From: Maritimibacter sp.
GTDB taxonomy: Bacteria > Pseudomonadota > Alphaproteobacteria > Rhodobacterales > Rhodobacteraceae
Reading direction: 5' to 3'
Length of the DNA stretch: 64,000 nt
Assembly: GCA_002695005.1 (NCBI GenBank)
Contig: NZNT01000015.1
Coordinates: 389,047 to 453,046 of the forward strand
The position numbers and the translations under genes were made by a program. The notes beneath the pieces are model-generated. The model made no database searches. It was not told the DNA's origin and saw nothing but the letters and a program-made list of their open reading frames with translations. Of the stretch, positions 1-8,301 are shown one piece after another (position 1 is the first letter of the stretch; each line of letters begins with the position of its first letter).

Positions 1-66
1 GCCCCTCGCCGGGATTGCAGGCAATCCCGCCTCACCCCGAGGTTTTCTGAAAACAGAGAAGGGGGT
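1..66 (+). repeat. Dispersed intergenic GC-rich repeat, copy A (partial)
   Basis: The segment CCCCGAGGTTTTCTG followed by AAAACAGAGAAG resembles the tail of a repeat found again near 9671, 38304, 43546, 52597 and 57013 in this window. The flanking palindrome in this copy (GGGATTGC-AG-GCAATCCC, 11-28) differs from the GGGGGCxxxGCCCCC core of the others. It probably trails the gene that lies upstream of the window edge. Assignment to the family rests on the tail only. Confidence 0.35.
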
Positions 67-235
67 GGTCGCGTGTTGACCGGCGGCGCGTGGCGCGGCA
101 CGGGGTGCGCGGTGGTGCCGGGTGGTGCATTCGACGATGGATTTCCGGTCGGAACGGACCTATGCCTTTCGCCAATGCCCGTGGGCTGAGGCGCCACGGG
201 GACGGTTTCAGGCAAACGGCACGGGGCGCAAGGCT

Positions 236-1048
236 ATGGCGGTTGGGATTTTCGACTCGGGACTCGGCGGGCTGACGGTGCTGGATGCCGTGACGAAGCG
301 GCTGCCCGAGGTGCCGTTCGTCTATTTCGGGGACAATGCCCATGCGCCCTATGGTGTGCGCGATGCCGACGATGTCTACAACCTGACGACGCAGGCCGTG
401 TCGCGGCTGTGGGACGAGGGGTGCGACCTTGTCATCCTCGCCTGTAACACGGCCTCGGCGGCGGCGTTGCGCCGGATGCAGGAGAGCTGGATTCCGGCCG
501 ACAAGCGTGTGCTGGGCGTCTTCGTACCGCTGATCGAGGCACTGACGGAGCGCAAGTGGGGTGACAACAGCCCGCCGCGCGAAGTGGCGGTGAAGCATGT
601 GGCGCTGTTCGCGACGCCGGCGACCGTGGCGAGCCGTGCGTTTCAACGGGAACTCGCCTTCCGGGCCATCGGGGTGGACGTGGAGGCGCAGGCCTGCGGC
701 GGCGTGGTGGATGCGATCGAGGAGGGGGACATGATCCTTGCCGATGCGCTCGTGCGCTCGCATGTCGATGCGCTGAAGCGCAAGATGCCGACGCCCGAGG
801 CGGCCATCCTGGGCTGCACGCATTATCCGATCATGGAAGAGGTGTTTCAGGAAGCGCTGGGGCCGGAGGTTGCGGTCTACAGCCAGGCCAACCTGGTCGC
901 GGCCTCGCTGGCCGATTACCTCGAACGCCACCCGAAGATGCTCGGCACCGGGACGCAAGGCAGGTTCCTGACCACCGGAAATCCGGCCAAGGTATCTGCC
1001 GGGGCCACGCGGTTCCTGCGGCGCAAGATCGCGTTCGAGGCTGCGTGA
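236..1048 (+). CDS. murI: Glutamate racemase
   Basis: This cytoplasmic enzyme interconverts L- and D-glutamate and supplies D-Glu for peptidoglycan. The 270-residue protein opens with [13 protein letters not shown] and has [11 protein letters not shown] (residues 30-40). The two catalytic cysteines of the family lie in ACNTAS (Cys70) and GCTHYP (Cys194). The ATG at 236 places the conserved GIFDSG motif at the very N-terminus. An in-frame ATG at 122 would add 38 unconserved residues and is disfavoured. No strong Shine-Dalgarno is visible (AAGG only). The start of argC follows 57 bp downstream. The length is normal for the family. Confidence 0.95.
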   Translation: MAVGIFDSGLGGLTVLDAVTKRLPEVPFVYFGDNAHAPYGVRDADDVYNLTTQAVSRLWDEGCDLVILACNTASAAALRRMQESWIPADKRVLGVFVPLIEALTERKWGDNSPPREVAVKHVALFATPATVASRAFQRELAFRAIGVDVEAQACGGVVDAIEEGDMILADALVRSHVDALKRKMPTPEAAILGCTHYPIMEEVFQEALGPEVAVYSQANLVAASLADYLERHPKMLGTGTQGRFLTTGNPAKVSAGATRFLRRKIAFEAA

Positions 1049-1105
1049 ATTGCGCCAAGGCGCGAAAACCCTTACATGCGGTGCGATACTTTCTGCGAGG
1101 CGCAC

Positions 1106-2134
1106 ATGACCCACAAAATCGCCATTCTCGGCGCGTCCGGCTATACCGGGGCGGAGCTTGTCCGGCTCATCGCCACCCATCCGTCGATGGAGGTGGTGGC
1201 GTTGTCGGCGGACCGAAAGGCCGGGATGGAGATGGCAGAGGTTTATCCGCATCTGCGCCACCTTGACCTGCCCAAGCTGGTGACGAAGGAGGAGATCGAC
1301 TTCTCGGCGGTCGACCTGTGTTTCGCGGCCCTTCCGCATGGTCTGTCACAAGCGCTGGTGCGCGATCTGCCGGAGCATGTGAAGGTCGTGGACCTCGGCG
1401 CGGATTTCCGGCTGCGCGATCCGGACGACTATAGCAAGTGGTATGGCAACGAGCATGTGGCGAAAGAGCTTCAGCCCGCCGCCGTCTACGGTCTGACCGA
1501 GTTCTATCGCGACCAGATCCGCGGCGCGCGGCTGGTGGCCGGGACGGGCTGCAACGCCGCGACCGTGCAGTTCGCGCTCAGGCCCCTGATAGAGGAGGGG
1601 CTGATCGACCTCGACCGGATCATCTGCGACCTCAAGAACGGGGTGTCCGGGGCTGGCCGGTCGCTCAAGGAAAACATGCTGTTCGCGGAGCGGTCCACCG
1701 ACGTGACGGGCTATGCCCAGGGCGGCAAGCATCGCCATCTTGGCGAGTTCGATCAGGAATTCAGTGCTATCGCAGGGCGCAAGGTCGAGATCATGTTCAC
1801 CCCGCATCTGGTGCCGGTGAACCGCGGTATCCTTGCCGACTGTTATGTCGAGGGCGACCCCAAGGCGATCCACAATGCGCTCGTCGCGCGTTACGAGGCC
1901 GAGCCGTTCATCGAGGTGCTGCCGTTCGGGCAGGCGCCGGGGATGGGGCACGTCATGGGCTCGAATTTCTGCCACATCGGCGTGATCGGCGACCGTGTAC
2001 CCGGCCGGGCGCTGGTCGTGGCGACGCTGGACAACCTGTGCAAGGGGTCGAGCGGGCAGGCGATGCAGAACGCGAACCTGATGCTGGGCGAGGACGAGAC
2101 GACCGGACTTATGCTCGCCCCGGTGTTCCCTTGA
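1106..2134 (+). CDS. argC: N-acetyl-gamma-glutamyl-phosphate reductase
   Basis: ArgC performs the NADPH-dependent third step of arginine biosynthesis, reducing N-acetylglutamyl phosphate to the semialdehyde. The 342-residue product has the dinucleotide-binding motif GASGYTG (residues 9-15) and the active-site cysteine in AGTGCNAAT (Cys149), typical of the long type 1 enzyme. The ATG at 1106 is preceded by GCGAGG at a suitable distance. An upstream in-frame ATG at 1076 would give an unconserved extension. The gene lies between murI and ccmE in the same orientation. Cotranscription is possible but not shown by overlaps. Confidence 0.96.
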   Translation: MTHKIAILGASGYTGAELVRLIATHPSMEVVALSADRKAGMEMAEVYPHLRHLDLPKLVTKEEIDFSAVDLCFAALPHGLSQALVRDLPEHVKVVDLGADFRLRDPDDYSKWYGNEHVAKELQPAAVYGLTEFYRDQIRGARLVAGTGCNAATVQFALRPLIEEGLIDLDRIICDLKNGVSGAGRSLKENMLFAERSTDVTGYAQGGKHRHLGEFDQEFSAIAGRKVEIMFTPHLVPVNRGILADCYVEGDPKAIHNALVARYEAEPFIEVLPFGQAPGMGHVMGSNFCHIGVIGDRVPGRALVVATLDNLCKGSSGQAMQNANLMLGEDETTGLMLAPVFP

Positions 2135-2198
2135 TCGTGATCAAGGCTTTCGCGCGGATTGAGGCTATAAGAAAGCGCTCGGCAATGGAGGACAGGGC

Positions 2199-2651
2199 AT
2201 GGCGGGGATGAAGGGTCTCAAGAAAAAGCGGCGGGTGCAGATCATCTTCGTCACCATCGGCGCGCTCGTGCTGGCGACGGGGCTGATCGGCTTCGCTTTT
2301 CGCGACGGGATCAACTATTTCCGTTCGCCCACCCAGGTGGCCGAGGAGCCGCCGGCGCCGAACGAGGTGTTCCGGATCGGCGGGCTTGTCGCCGAAGGCT
2401 CTCTCGTGCGCGGGATGAGCGAGACGGTCACGTTCTCGGTCACAGACGGGGCCAATACGATTCCGGTCGAATACAAGGGCGTCCTGCCGGATCTGTTTGG
2501 CGAGAATCAGGGGATGGTCGGCACAGGATCCTATGTGAACGGAACCTTTCAGGCCTCTGAAATCCTTGCGAAACATGACGAGGATTACATGCCGAAAGAG
2601 GTCCTCGATACGCTCAAGGAGCAGGGCGTCTACGTCGACCCGAACTCCTGA
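2199..2651 (+). CDS. ccmE: Cytochrome c maturation haem chaperone CcmE
   Basis: CcmE is a membrane-anchored periplasmic haem chaperone of the System I cytochrome c maturation pathway. It binds haem covalently and passes it to the CcmF/CcmH lyase. The 150-residue protein has a basic N-terminus (KGLKKKRR), one membrane helix (about residues 14-34) and an OB-fold domain. The haem-attaching histidine is in LAKHDEDYMP (His126), with the conserved Tyr130. ccmF and ccmH lie about 3.7 kb downstream; the intervening space holds a GTA lysis cassette and outer-membrane protein genes, so the ccm set is split. Confidence 0.96.
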   Translation: MAGMKGLKKKRRVQIIFVTIGALVLATGLIGFAFRDGINYFRSPTQVAEEPPAPNEVFRIGGLVAEGSLVRGMSETVTFSVTDGANTIPVEYKGVLPDLFGENQGMVGTGSYVNGTFQASEILAKHDEDYMPKEVLDTLKEQGVYVDPNS

Positions 2652-2659
2652 TTTCGCCT

Positions 2660-2673
2660 GCATTAACCAATTG
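2660..2673 (+). promoter_or_regulatory. Possible CtrA half-site upstream of the GTA lysis genes
   Basis: The sequence ATTAACCAATTG, about 50 bp upstream of the endolysin start, contains TTAACC, the better conserved half of the CtrA box TTAA-N7-TTAA. The second half is not matched. In Rhodobacter capsulatus CtrA is needed for GTA lysis gene expression, so the site fits the context. A half-site alone is weak evidence. Confidence 0.3.
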
Positions 2674-2717
2674 AGAGGAGCCTTTGTCCCGCAATCCTAG
2701 TGCGGAGGCCAAGGCAG

Positions 2718-3329
2718 ATGCGAAGCGTTCGAGAGATCGCGACAGCGATCGTCGCCCGTGAAGGCGGCTATGTGAACGACCCCGACGATCCGGGCGGCGC
2801 GACCAAGCATGGCGTGACCATTGGAACGATGCGGCGGCTGGGTATGGACCTCGACGGAGACGGGCAGGTGACGCCTGCGGACGTCAAGCGGTTGAGCCGC
2901 GGGCAGGCGACCGACATTTTCATCCGGCATTACTTCGAGGCACCGGGCATCGCGTCGCTGCCGGATGTGCTCCAGCCTTCTGTGTTCGACATGTATGTCA
3001 ACGCGGGCGCGAACGCGGTGCGCATCCTGCAACGGCTTCTCACGCGTATGGGCTTTCCCTGCGCCGTGGACGGGGCCATCGGGCCGCAGACGGCCGGGGC
3101 CGCGCAGGCGGCGGCGGCGAAGGCTCCGGATCATATCGCGGACGCCTATGGCATCGAACGGCGCAACTACTACTACCGGCTGGCCGACCGGCGACCGGCG
3201 TCGCGCAAATACGCGCGGCGGCGCGACGGCGGCAAGGGCGGCTGGATCGTGCGGGCTGAAGAGTTCATCTCTCCCAAATACCACCTGACGGAGGCCGCGC
3301 ATCGCGCGCGGGTGGCATCATGGGGCTGA
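2718..3329 (+). CDS. GTA-type endolysin (holin-associated N-acetylmuramidase, GH108-like)
   Basis: This is a predicted peptidoglycan hydrolase of 203 residues. The N-terminal segment VAREGGYVNDPDDPGG matches glycosyl hydrolase family 108, with the candidate catalytic Glu15 in REGGY. A C-terminal region with the motif DGAIGPQT resembles a peptidoglycan-binding domain. No Sec signal peptide is visible, so export would depend on the holin encoded immediately downstream, which overlaps by 10 bp. The ATG at 2718 has a GGAGG upstream and is preferred over a GTG at 2700. The pair resembles the lysis cassette that releases gene transfer agent particles in Rhodobacter capsulatus. A prophage-derived lysis module is the alternative. 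Confidence 0.85.
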   Translation: MRSVREIATAIVAREGGYVNDPDDPGGATKHGVTIGTMRRLGMDLDGDGQVTPADVKRLSRGQATDIFIRHYFEAPGIASLPDVLQPSVFDMYVNAGANAVRILQRLLTRMGFPCAVDGAIGPQTAGAAQAAAAKAPDHIADAYGIERRNYYYRLADRRPASRKYARRRDGGKGGWIVRAEEFISPKYHLTEAAHRARVASWG

Positions 3330-3850
3330 TCGACGGTGCCATGAACCTCGTCTTCGGCAGCGGGCGGAACGTGGTCCGCGAGACGGCGGGCGTGTTCTGG
3401 GAGAACGCCGAGGCGCAGGCGGTGCGCGAGGCGGCCCGCCATTCGGCCGCGCTCGACCAGTTCGCGCACGAGTTCGCCCTGCCCGGTAAAGGCTGGTTCG
3501 ACCGCTTCATCGACGGAATCAACCGCGTGCCCCGGCCCGCGCTGGCACTGGGCACGATCGGGCTTTTCGTCTCGGCGATGGTGGACCCTGTGTGGTTCGC
3601 GGCCCGGATGAACGGGATCGCGCTGGTGCCGGAGCCGCTGTGGTGGCTGATGGGGGCCATCGTGAGTTTTTACTTCGGGGCGCGTCATCAGGTGAAGGCG
3701 CAGGAGTTCCGGCGGTCCGTCGCGGCCACGATCGCCTCGACGGAAAGCGTGGTCCATAACCTCGGCGTTCTCGACAGCCTGGAAGCGGGGTCGCGGGCGC
3801 AGGGTGATCCGAACCCGGCGCTCGAGGATTGGAGCCGGGATGGGAAGTGA
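3320..3850 (+). CDS. GTA-type holin (three-TM holin family)
   Basis: This 176-residue membrane protein resembles the family described as holin of 3 TMs for gene-transfer release (PF11351). An amphipathic N-terminal half is followed by hydrophobic segments at roughly residues 73-95 and 104-122, with a WWLMGAIVSFYFGARHQ stretch, and a charged C-terminus. Holins form inner-membrane lesions that let endolysin reach the cell wall. The start overlaps the endolysin end by 10 bp and the stop overlaps the next small ORF by 11 bp, which indicates translational coupling in one operon. Confidence 0.85.
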   Translation: MGLIDGAMNLVFGSGRNVVRETAGVFWENAEAQAVREAARHSAALDQFAHEFALPGKGWFDRFIDGINRVPRPALALGTIGLFVSAMVDPVWFAARMNGIALVPEPLWWLMGAIVSFYFGARHQVKAQEFRRSVAATIASTESVVHNLGVLDSLEAGSRAQGDPNPALEDWSRDGK

Positions 3851-4031
3851 CGTTCTCATCAAGATCCTGACGGATCACGGACCCTGGGTGCTGCTCGTCT
3901 TCTACCTGCTGTGGCGCGATCTTCAGAAGGATCAGGCCACGCGCGCGGTGCTCGACTAGAACTCCGCGATCCTGATCGAAATCACGACGATCATCCGGGA
4001 ACGGCTTCCGAGCCGGGGCAGGGAGCTGTGA
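3840..4031 (+). pseudogene. Small membrane protein after the GTA holin, interrupted by TAG
   Basis: An ATG at 3840 with GGAG five bases upstream opens a frame of 39 codons that ends in TAG at 3957-3959. The same frame then continues for 23 more codons to TGA at 4029. The joined product would have one N-terminal hydrophobic helix (VLLVFYLLW), a charged turn, and an amphipathic C-terminal helix (NSAILIEITTIIRERL). The layout resembles small BhlA/UviB-type holin-like proteins. The sequence before and after the stop reads as one helix, so a CAG (Gln) to TAG change is the simplest account. The 39-residue product may still be made. Sequencing error or suppression cannot be excluded. Confidence 0.6.
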
Positions 4032-4207
4032 CGGGCCGGGTGCGCGATCTCTGGAGGGGCCTGCGCGACACGCTCGCAGGCCGCGGACTCATCCGTGCGC
4101 TGGAACGGCATCGGCGCGCGGCGGGGGAACTGGACCATGCCGTGCGAGAGGTCCTGGGACATGAAACAGGCGATTATCCTCATCCTTCTCACCGTCCTCG
4201 CGCTTGA
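4028..4207 (+). CDS. Small hypothetical protein overlapping the previous stop
   Basis: A GTG at 4028 overlaps the TGA of the interrupted ORF (GTGA), a typical coupling arrangement. It opens a 59-residue frame rich in Arg and Leu (for example RDLWRGLRDTLAGRG) with a helical look. It overlaps the next membrane-protein gene by 47 bp. I do not recognise a family. The overlap with the upstream stop is the main argument that it is real. Confidence 0.35.
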   Translation: MTGRVRDLWRGLRDTLAGRGLIRALERHRRAAGELDHAVREVLGHETGDYPHPSHRPRA

Positions 4208-4583
4208 GGCAGGCTTCCTGCTTCTGGGCTTCGATCCGGTGGCCGAGATCGTCTATGGCGTCATCGCGTTGATGGCGGCGATGATCGCGGCAACCTTCCT
4301 GTGGCTTTGGCTGGAACGCACGACGCCGCTGGCTATCGGCATGGTGGTGAGCTGGTTCGGGCTCGCGTGTCTTGCGGCGTGGTGGTGGCTTTACAACCTG
4401 CTGGGCGCGCCGGTTTGGGCACAGACGCATCCCGCGATCTTCAGCGTGCTTGCGCTGCCCATCGTCGGGTCGATCCTGCATTTTGCGGTTATTCAAAGAA
4501 GCTTCGGATTCCACGGAATGCACTTCCTGTGGCCGATCTTCGCGGCGATCCTGGTGTCGGTCGCCGTCTACGTCACGGTGTGA
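4161..4583 (+). CDS. Hypothetical inner-membrane protein with four TM helices
   Basis: The 140-residue product is very hydrophobic, with predicted membrane helices at about residues 4-22, 27-50, 58-78 and 118-139. No charged catalytic motif is evident and I do not recognise a family. The ATG at 4161 follows GAGAGGTCC. The gene is the last in the run that starts with the endolysin, and a strong inverted repeat follows it at 4591-4614. It may belong to the lysis operon or simply be read through from it. Confidence 0.6.
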   Translation: MKQAIILILLTVLALEAGFLLLGFDPVAEIVYGVIALMAAMIAATFLWLWLERTTPLAIGMVVSWFGLACLAAWWWLYNLLGAPVWAQTHPAIFSVLALPIVGSILHFAVIQRSFGFHGMHFLWPIFAAILVSVAVYVTV

Positions 4584-4590
4584 CGGATGC

Positions 4591-4614
4591 GGGTGAGGCC
4601 TTCTGGCCTCACCC
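4591..4614. terminator. Inverted repeat between convergent genes
   Basis: GGGTGAGGCC-TTCT-GGCCTCACCC forms a perfect 10-bp stem with a 4-base loop between the plus-strand membrane-protein gene and the minus-strand barrel pseudogene. No T-run follows on either strand, so it may be a weak or factor-assisted terminator serving both directions. Confidence 0.6.
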
Positions 4615-4620
4615 GGAAAC

Positions 4621-5136
4621 TCAGAACTTGTAGCCGACGCCGACCTTGAAGTCGGTCCGGTTGCGGTTCATGCCCGCGCCCATGACGCGCAGGACTTCGC
4701 CGCGCACCATGTAGTTGCCACCGAAAATGGCTTCACCGCCTACGCCGAAGTCATAGACGAAGCCGGCGCCACCGGACATGAAGCCCGTGCCGCCCTTGCC
4801 TTAGAGCATGAAGTTGTCGCTCATCGCGTAACCGGCGCGCGCGTTCAGCAGGCCCGTGACGGCCATGCCGGTCGGCGTGACGACGCTCGTGGCCCAGTCG
4901 TACTGCACCTCGGCTTCAGCGCCGAGGATAAAGCCGTTGCCGACCCCGTAGTTGTAGCCCGCCCAGACACCGACCGCGCCGTCGAGGCCGGTCCCGGCCG
5001 GCTTGGCGAAGTCGTTCTGGATGAAAGCGCCAGCGTAAAATCCTTCAAAGCCCTGTGCCGCAGCCGGGGTGGCAAACGCTACCGCCGTCACCGCGAGCGC
5101 GGCCGCCGTCGAAACATTCCAAATGGTACTGCCCAT
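4621..5136 (-). pseudogene. Outer-membrane beta-barrel protein gene interrupted by TAA
   Basis: Reading from ATG 5136 (AAGGAG upstream), the product has a signal peptide ending in ATPAAA-QG, then alternating barrel strands such as FEGFYAGAFIQNDF and GAVGVWAGYNYG. A TAA at 4801-4803 stops it after 111 residues at DNFML. The frame continues for 59 codons to TGA at 4621 and ends in VGVGYKF, a typical barrel terminus ending in Phe. The total of 171 codons is close to the intact paralogue at 5617. At the stop position that paralogue reads MLYGKVGAG, so the broken codon was probably Tyr (TAC or TAT to TAA). A truncated barrel would not insert normally. Confidence 0.8.
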
Positions 5137-5265
5137 TTCGATCTCCTTAATCCGTGCTGTTCTGCACGCTCATATGTTTTTCGACACTATGCAGTCACAG
5201 CAGCGGACACGCAAAGAAAATGCGTTAATAAAATGGCGGTTCTCTGTCTCAGGGTTGTTTATTGG

Positions 5266-5556
5266 TTACAATTTCATCGCGAGACCGGCCCAAAAGTGGC
5301 CTTCGACGCCAAACTCGACGTCATTCTGCGGATTTTCTTCCAAGTCGGTCTGAGGAAGCCGCTCTGGGCTGCGGCTGGGAGTGTGTCCCAATGGTCGGGG
5401 ATTCGACAACCCACGGGTGCGGGCCGCGACCGAGGGACGCTCTTTCGTTGAAAACAGCCCTTCTGGCACGACAGGCGTGTTCAAATCCTGACTCAAGCCA
5501 GCGTGCGGAGTGGCTGAGACCATGAGGGCGACAAGGATACAGGAAAGTCTGTTCAT
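5266..5556 (-). CDS. Small putative secreted protein
   Basis: This 96-residue frame begins with a plausible signal peptide (MNRLSCILVALMVSATPHA, cleavage near GLSQ). A polar, Arg- and Pro-rich mature part follows, ending in FWAGLAMKL. No Shine-Dalgarno is obvious before the ATG at 5556 and I recognise no family. The gene would lie between the two barrel genes on the same strand. The remainder of the 480-bp gap around it (5137-5616) holds only a terminator hairpin next to the downstream barrel gene. Confidence 0.35.
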   Translation of the reverse strand: MNRLSCILVALMVSATPHAGLSQDLNTPVVPEGLFSTKERPSVAARTRGLSNPRPLGHTPSRSPERLPQTDLEENPQNDVEFGVEGHFWAGLAMKL

Positions 5557-5576
5557 GGCGCGAGAATGCCATGAAA

Positions 5577-5603
5577 GCCGCGGCGGAGCCAGCCCGCCGC
5601 GGC
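5577..5603 (-). terminator. Terminator of the barrel gene at 5617
   Basis: GCCGCGGCGG and CCGCCGCGGC form a perfect 10-bp stem around a 7-base loop, 13 bases beyond the stop codon of the minus-strand barrel gene. On the minus strand a short TTT run follows the stem, consistent with a rho-independent terminator. Confidence 0.65.
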
Positions 5604-5616
5604 GATACGTCCGTGA

Positions 5617-6084
5617 TCAGAACGTGTAGGCGAGACCGGCCTTGGCGACATAGTTCGCCGGGCCGCCCGCGAAGGATTGGTAGCGGTCCATGCCGAGGCG
5701 GAGCGAGGCCCCGTTGCCCATGGCATATTCTGCGCCGGCGCCCAAGGTGTAGAGCGTCGTGCCGGTGGAATCGGCACCCGCGCCGACCTTACCGTAGAGC
5801 ATGACCGGCGAGCCGAAGTCATAGCCCAGCCGCAGGTTACCGGTGTAGATGTTCGGATTGCCCATTGGGAAATAGGCATCCGCCTCGACACCGACGTAGC
5901 CGCCGGGGGAGAACTCGTACATGTAGCCCGCCTGCGCGCCGAAGCCGTAGGTGTTGGGACCGGAGAAGAAATCGCCGGAGCCGTAGGCGCCGAGGTAGAA
6001 GCCGTCGAAATCCTGCGCGCTCGCCGCCGTGGCGCCGAGGGCCAGGCCAAGCCCGAGGGCCGTTGTCTTGATGTAGCGGTTCAT
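5617..6084 (-). CDS. Small outer-membrane beta-barrel protein
   Basis: The 155-residue product has a signal peptide (MNRYIKTTALGLGLALGATA, cleavage after ASA) and a mature part made of alternating hydrophobic and aromatic strands with glycine turns. It ends in KAGLAYTF, with the C-terminal Phe used for barrel assembly. It resembles the small OmpW/OmpX-like or porin-family barrels common in Rhodobacterales. The ATG at 6084 follows a perfect AGGAGG, which excludes a longer start 18 codons upstream. It is the intact paralogue of the broken gene at 4621-5136. It is transcribed away from ccmF. Confidence 0.75.
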   Translation of the reverse strand: MNRYIKTTALGLGLALGATAASAQDFDGFYLGAYGSGDFFSGPNTYGFGAQAGYMYEFSPGGYVGVEADAYFPMGNPNIYTGNLRLGYDFGSPVMLYGKVGAGADSTGTTLYTLGAGAEYAMGNGASLRLGMDRYQSFAGGPANYVAKAGLAYTF

Positions 6085-6321
6085 GTGACCTCCTAAGTCG
6101 TTGTCATTGGGCGGGTGCTCGGTCCCGCGTGTGGTCAACTGTCCCGACCGTTGTGCTAGCTCAATTCACGCAGCCACGCCGTGTTCCAACGCAGCAGTCA
6201 CGACATTGGCAGCGTGTTGCCGGCTTGCGACGGGGCATGGGCGGGAGACCGCCGGTGACAAAAGCGCGACATGGGCGCACAGGCGATTGGCGCAGCGTGC
6301 GAAAAGGTCTAGAACCGGCGC

Positions 6322-8301
6322 ATGATTGCAGAGCTTGGACATGTGGCACTGGTGCTCGCCTTCGGCGTGGCGATCGTGCAGATGGTGGTGCCTTTCGTGG
6401 GCGCTCAAAAGGGGTGGTCGGGCTGGATGGCGATGGCCGTCCCGGCGGCCTCGCTCCAGTTTCTCCTGATCGCGGCGGCCTTCGCCGCGCTCACCTATTC
6501 CTTCGTCACGTCGGATTTCTCGGTCCGGCTGGTCACGCTCAACTCCCACAGCGCGAAACCGATGCTTTACAAGGTGTCGGGCGTCTGGGGGAACCACGAG
6601 GGGTCCATGCTCCTGTGGGTGCTGATCGTGGCGCTGTTCGGCGCGATGGCGAGCTGGTTCGGGAGCGGCCTTCCGCCCCGGCTCAAGGCGCTGGCGCTGT
6701 CGGTGCAGGCCGCCATCGGCGTGGCTTTCCTCGCCTTCATCCTGTTCACCTCCAACCCGTTCCTGCGCCTCGCGCAGCCGCCCTTCGATGGACAGGCCCT
6801 CAACCCGCTGTTGCAGGACCCCGGGCTCGCCTTCCACCCGCCGTTCCTTTACCTGGGCTACGTCGGGCTCTCGATGGCGTTCTCCTTCGCCGTCGCAGCC
6901 CTGATCGAAGGCCGGGTCGACGCGGCCTGGGCGCGCTGGGTGCGGCCCTGGACGCTCGCGGCCTGGATCTTCCTCACCATCGGCATCGCGCTCGGCTCCT
7001 GGTGGGCCTATTACGAGCTTGGCTGGGGCGGTTTCTGGTTCTGGGACCCGGTCGAGAACGCCTCGTTCATGCCGTGGCTCTTCGCCGCCGCGTTGCTCCA
7101 TTCGGCCATTGTCGTGGAGAAACGCGAGGCGTTGAAAAGCTGGACGATCCTGCTTGCCATTCTGGCTTTCGGGTTCTCGCTGATCGGCACGTTCCTCGTG
7201 CGCTCGGGCGTCATCACTTCGGTCCATGCCTTCGCGAACGATCCGGAGCGGGGTGTCTTCATCCTGATGATCCTCGGCGTCTTCACGGGCGGTGCACTCA
7301 CGCTCTATGCCTTCCGCGCTTCGACGATGGAGGCGAAGGGCGTCTTCGGCATGGTGAGCCGGGAATCGGCGCTGGTGTTCAACAATATCCTGCTCGCCGT
7401 GTCGTCCATCGTCGTCTTCATCGGGACGATCTGGCCGCTGGTGGCCGAGATGTTCTTCGACCGCAAGCTCTCGGTCGGGGCGCCGTTCTTCGAGGCCGCC
7501 TTCACTCCGTTTATGGTGGTTCTGGCCATCGCGCTGCCGTTCGGCGCGTTGATGCCGTGGAAACGGGCCAAAATCGGGCGGCTGATGCGCCCGCTGGTGC
7601 CTGCGCTCGTGCTGGCCGTGCTCGTGGCACTGCTTGCCTGGACGATGCAGACGGAGCGAACGATCCTTGGACCGGTGGGTTTCCTCCTCGGTGCATGGCT
7701 CGTGGGTGGCGCGGCAACGGACCTGTGGAGCCGGCTGGGCCGTGGGCCCATCGGCGGGCGCCTTGGCCGGATGGTCCGCCTGCCGCGCGCAGACTGGGGC
7801 CGGGTGACGGCCCATGCCGGGCTGGGCGTGGTGTTCATGGGTATCTCCGGGCTGATGGCCTGGCAGATCGAGGATATCCGCGTCGCGCAAAGCGCGGCCC
7901 CTTTCGAGGTCGCCGACCTGACCGTCACCATGAACGAGGTGCGCCAGGAGCAGGGGCCCAACTACCTGACTACCGTGGCCGATATCACGGTGCGCGGCGA
8001 GGACGGCAACGTGATCGCGTTGCTCCAGCCTGAAAAGCGGGTCTATCCGGTGCAGGCGATGCCAACGACGGAAGCCGCCATTCACAACGGGTTCTGGCGC
8101 GACATCTACGTCGTGATCGGGGACAAGCAGGATGGCGGCGGTTATGCCGTGCGGACCTTCATCAAGCCCTTCGCGAACTGGATCTGGGCGGGCTCGCTCA
8201 TCATGGCGCTCGGCGGGCTTCTGAGTCTTTCGGACCGGCGCTACCGGGTCGCGGCCGGTGCGACACGCCGGACTGCTGTGCGTGGAGTGCCCGCGGAATG
8301 A
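6322..8301 (+). CDS. ccmF: Haem lyase subunit CcmF
   Basis: CcmF is the multi-pass inner-membrane core of the System I cytochrome c synthetase. It takes haem from CcmE and, with CcmH, attaches it to apocytochrome CxxCH motifs. The 659-residue protein has many membrane helices and the tryptophan-rich haem-handling WWD segment (GWGGFWFWDPVENASF, about residues 234-249), with conserved flanking histidines. The stop overlaps the ccmH start by 4 bp (ATGA). The 237-bp region upstream separates it from the divergent barrel gene. Confidence 0.97.
   Translation: MIAELGHVALVLAFGVAIVQMVVPFVGAQKGWSGWMAMAVPAASLQFLLIAAAFAALTYSFVTSDFSVRLVTLNSHSAKPMLYKVSGVWGNHEGSMLLWVLIVALFGAMASWFGSGLPPRLKALALSVQAAIGVAFLAFILFTSNPFLRLAQPPFDGQALNPLLQDPGLAFHPPFLYLGYVGLSMAFSFAVAALIEGRVDAAWARWVRPWTLAAWIFLTIGIALGSWWAYYELGWGGFWFWDPVENASFMPWLFAAALLHSAIVVEKREALKSWTILLAILAFGFSLIGTFLVRSGVITSVHAFANDPERGVFILMILGVFTGGALTLYAFRASTMEAKGVFGMVSRESALVFNNILLAVSSIVVFIGTIWPLVAEMFFDRKLSVGAPFFEAAFTPFMVVLAIALPFGALMPWKRAKIGRLMRPLVPALVLAVLVALLAWTMQTERTILGPVGFLLGAWLVGGAATDLWSRLGRGPIGGRLGRMVRLPRADWGRVTAHAGLGVVFMGISGLMAWQIEDIRVAQSAAPFEVADLTVTMNEVRQEQGPNYLTTVADITVRGEDGNVIALLQPEKRVYPVQAMPTTEAAIHNGFWRDIYVVIGDKQDGGGYAVRTFIKPFANWIWAGSLIMALGGLLSLSDRRYRVAAGATRRTAVRGVPAE

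Noticed and set aside
122..235. 38-codon N-terminal extension of murI
   Set aside because: Glutamate racemases begin at the GIFDSG motif, which follows the ATG at 236.
2718..4583. Complete prophage
   Set aside because: There are no integrase, terminase, capsid or tail genes, and core genes lie on both sides.
6166..8085. Minus-strand frame of 639 codons opposite ccmF
   Set aside because: It is Arg/His/Gln-rich with no motif, as expected antisense to a GC-rich membrane-protein gene.
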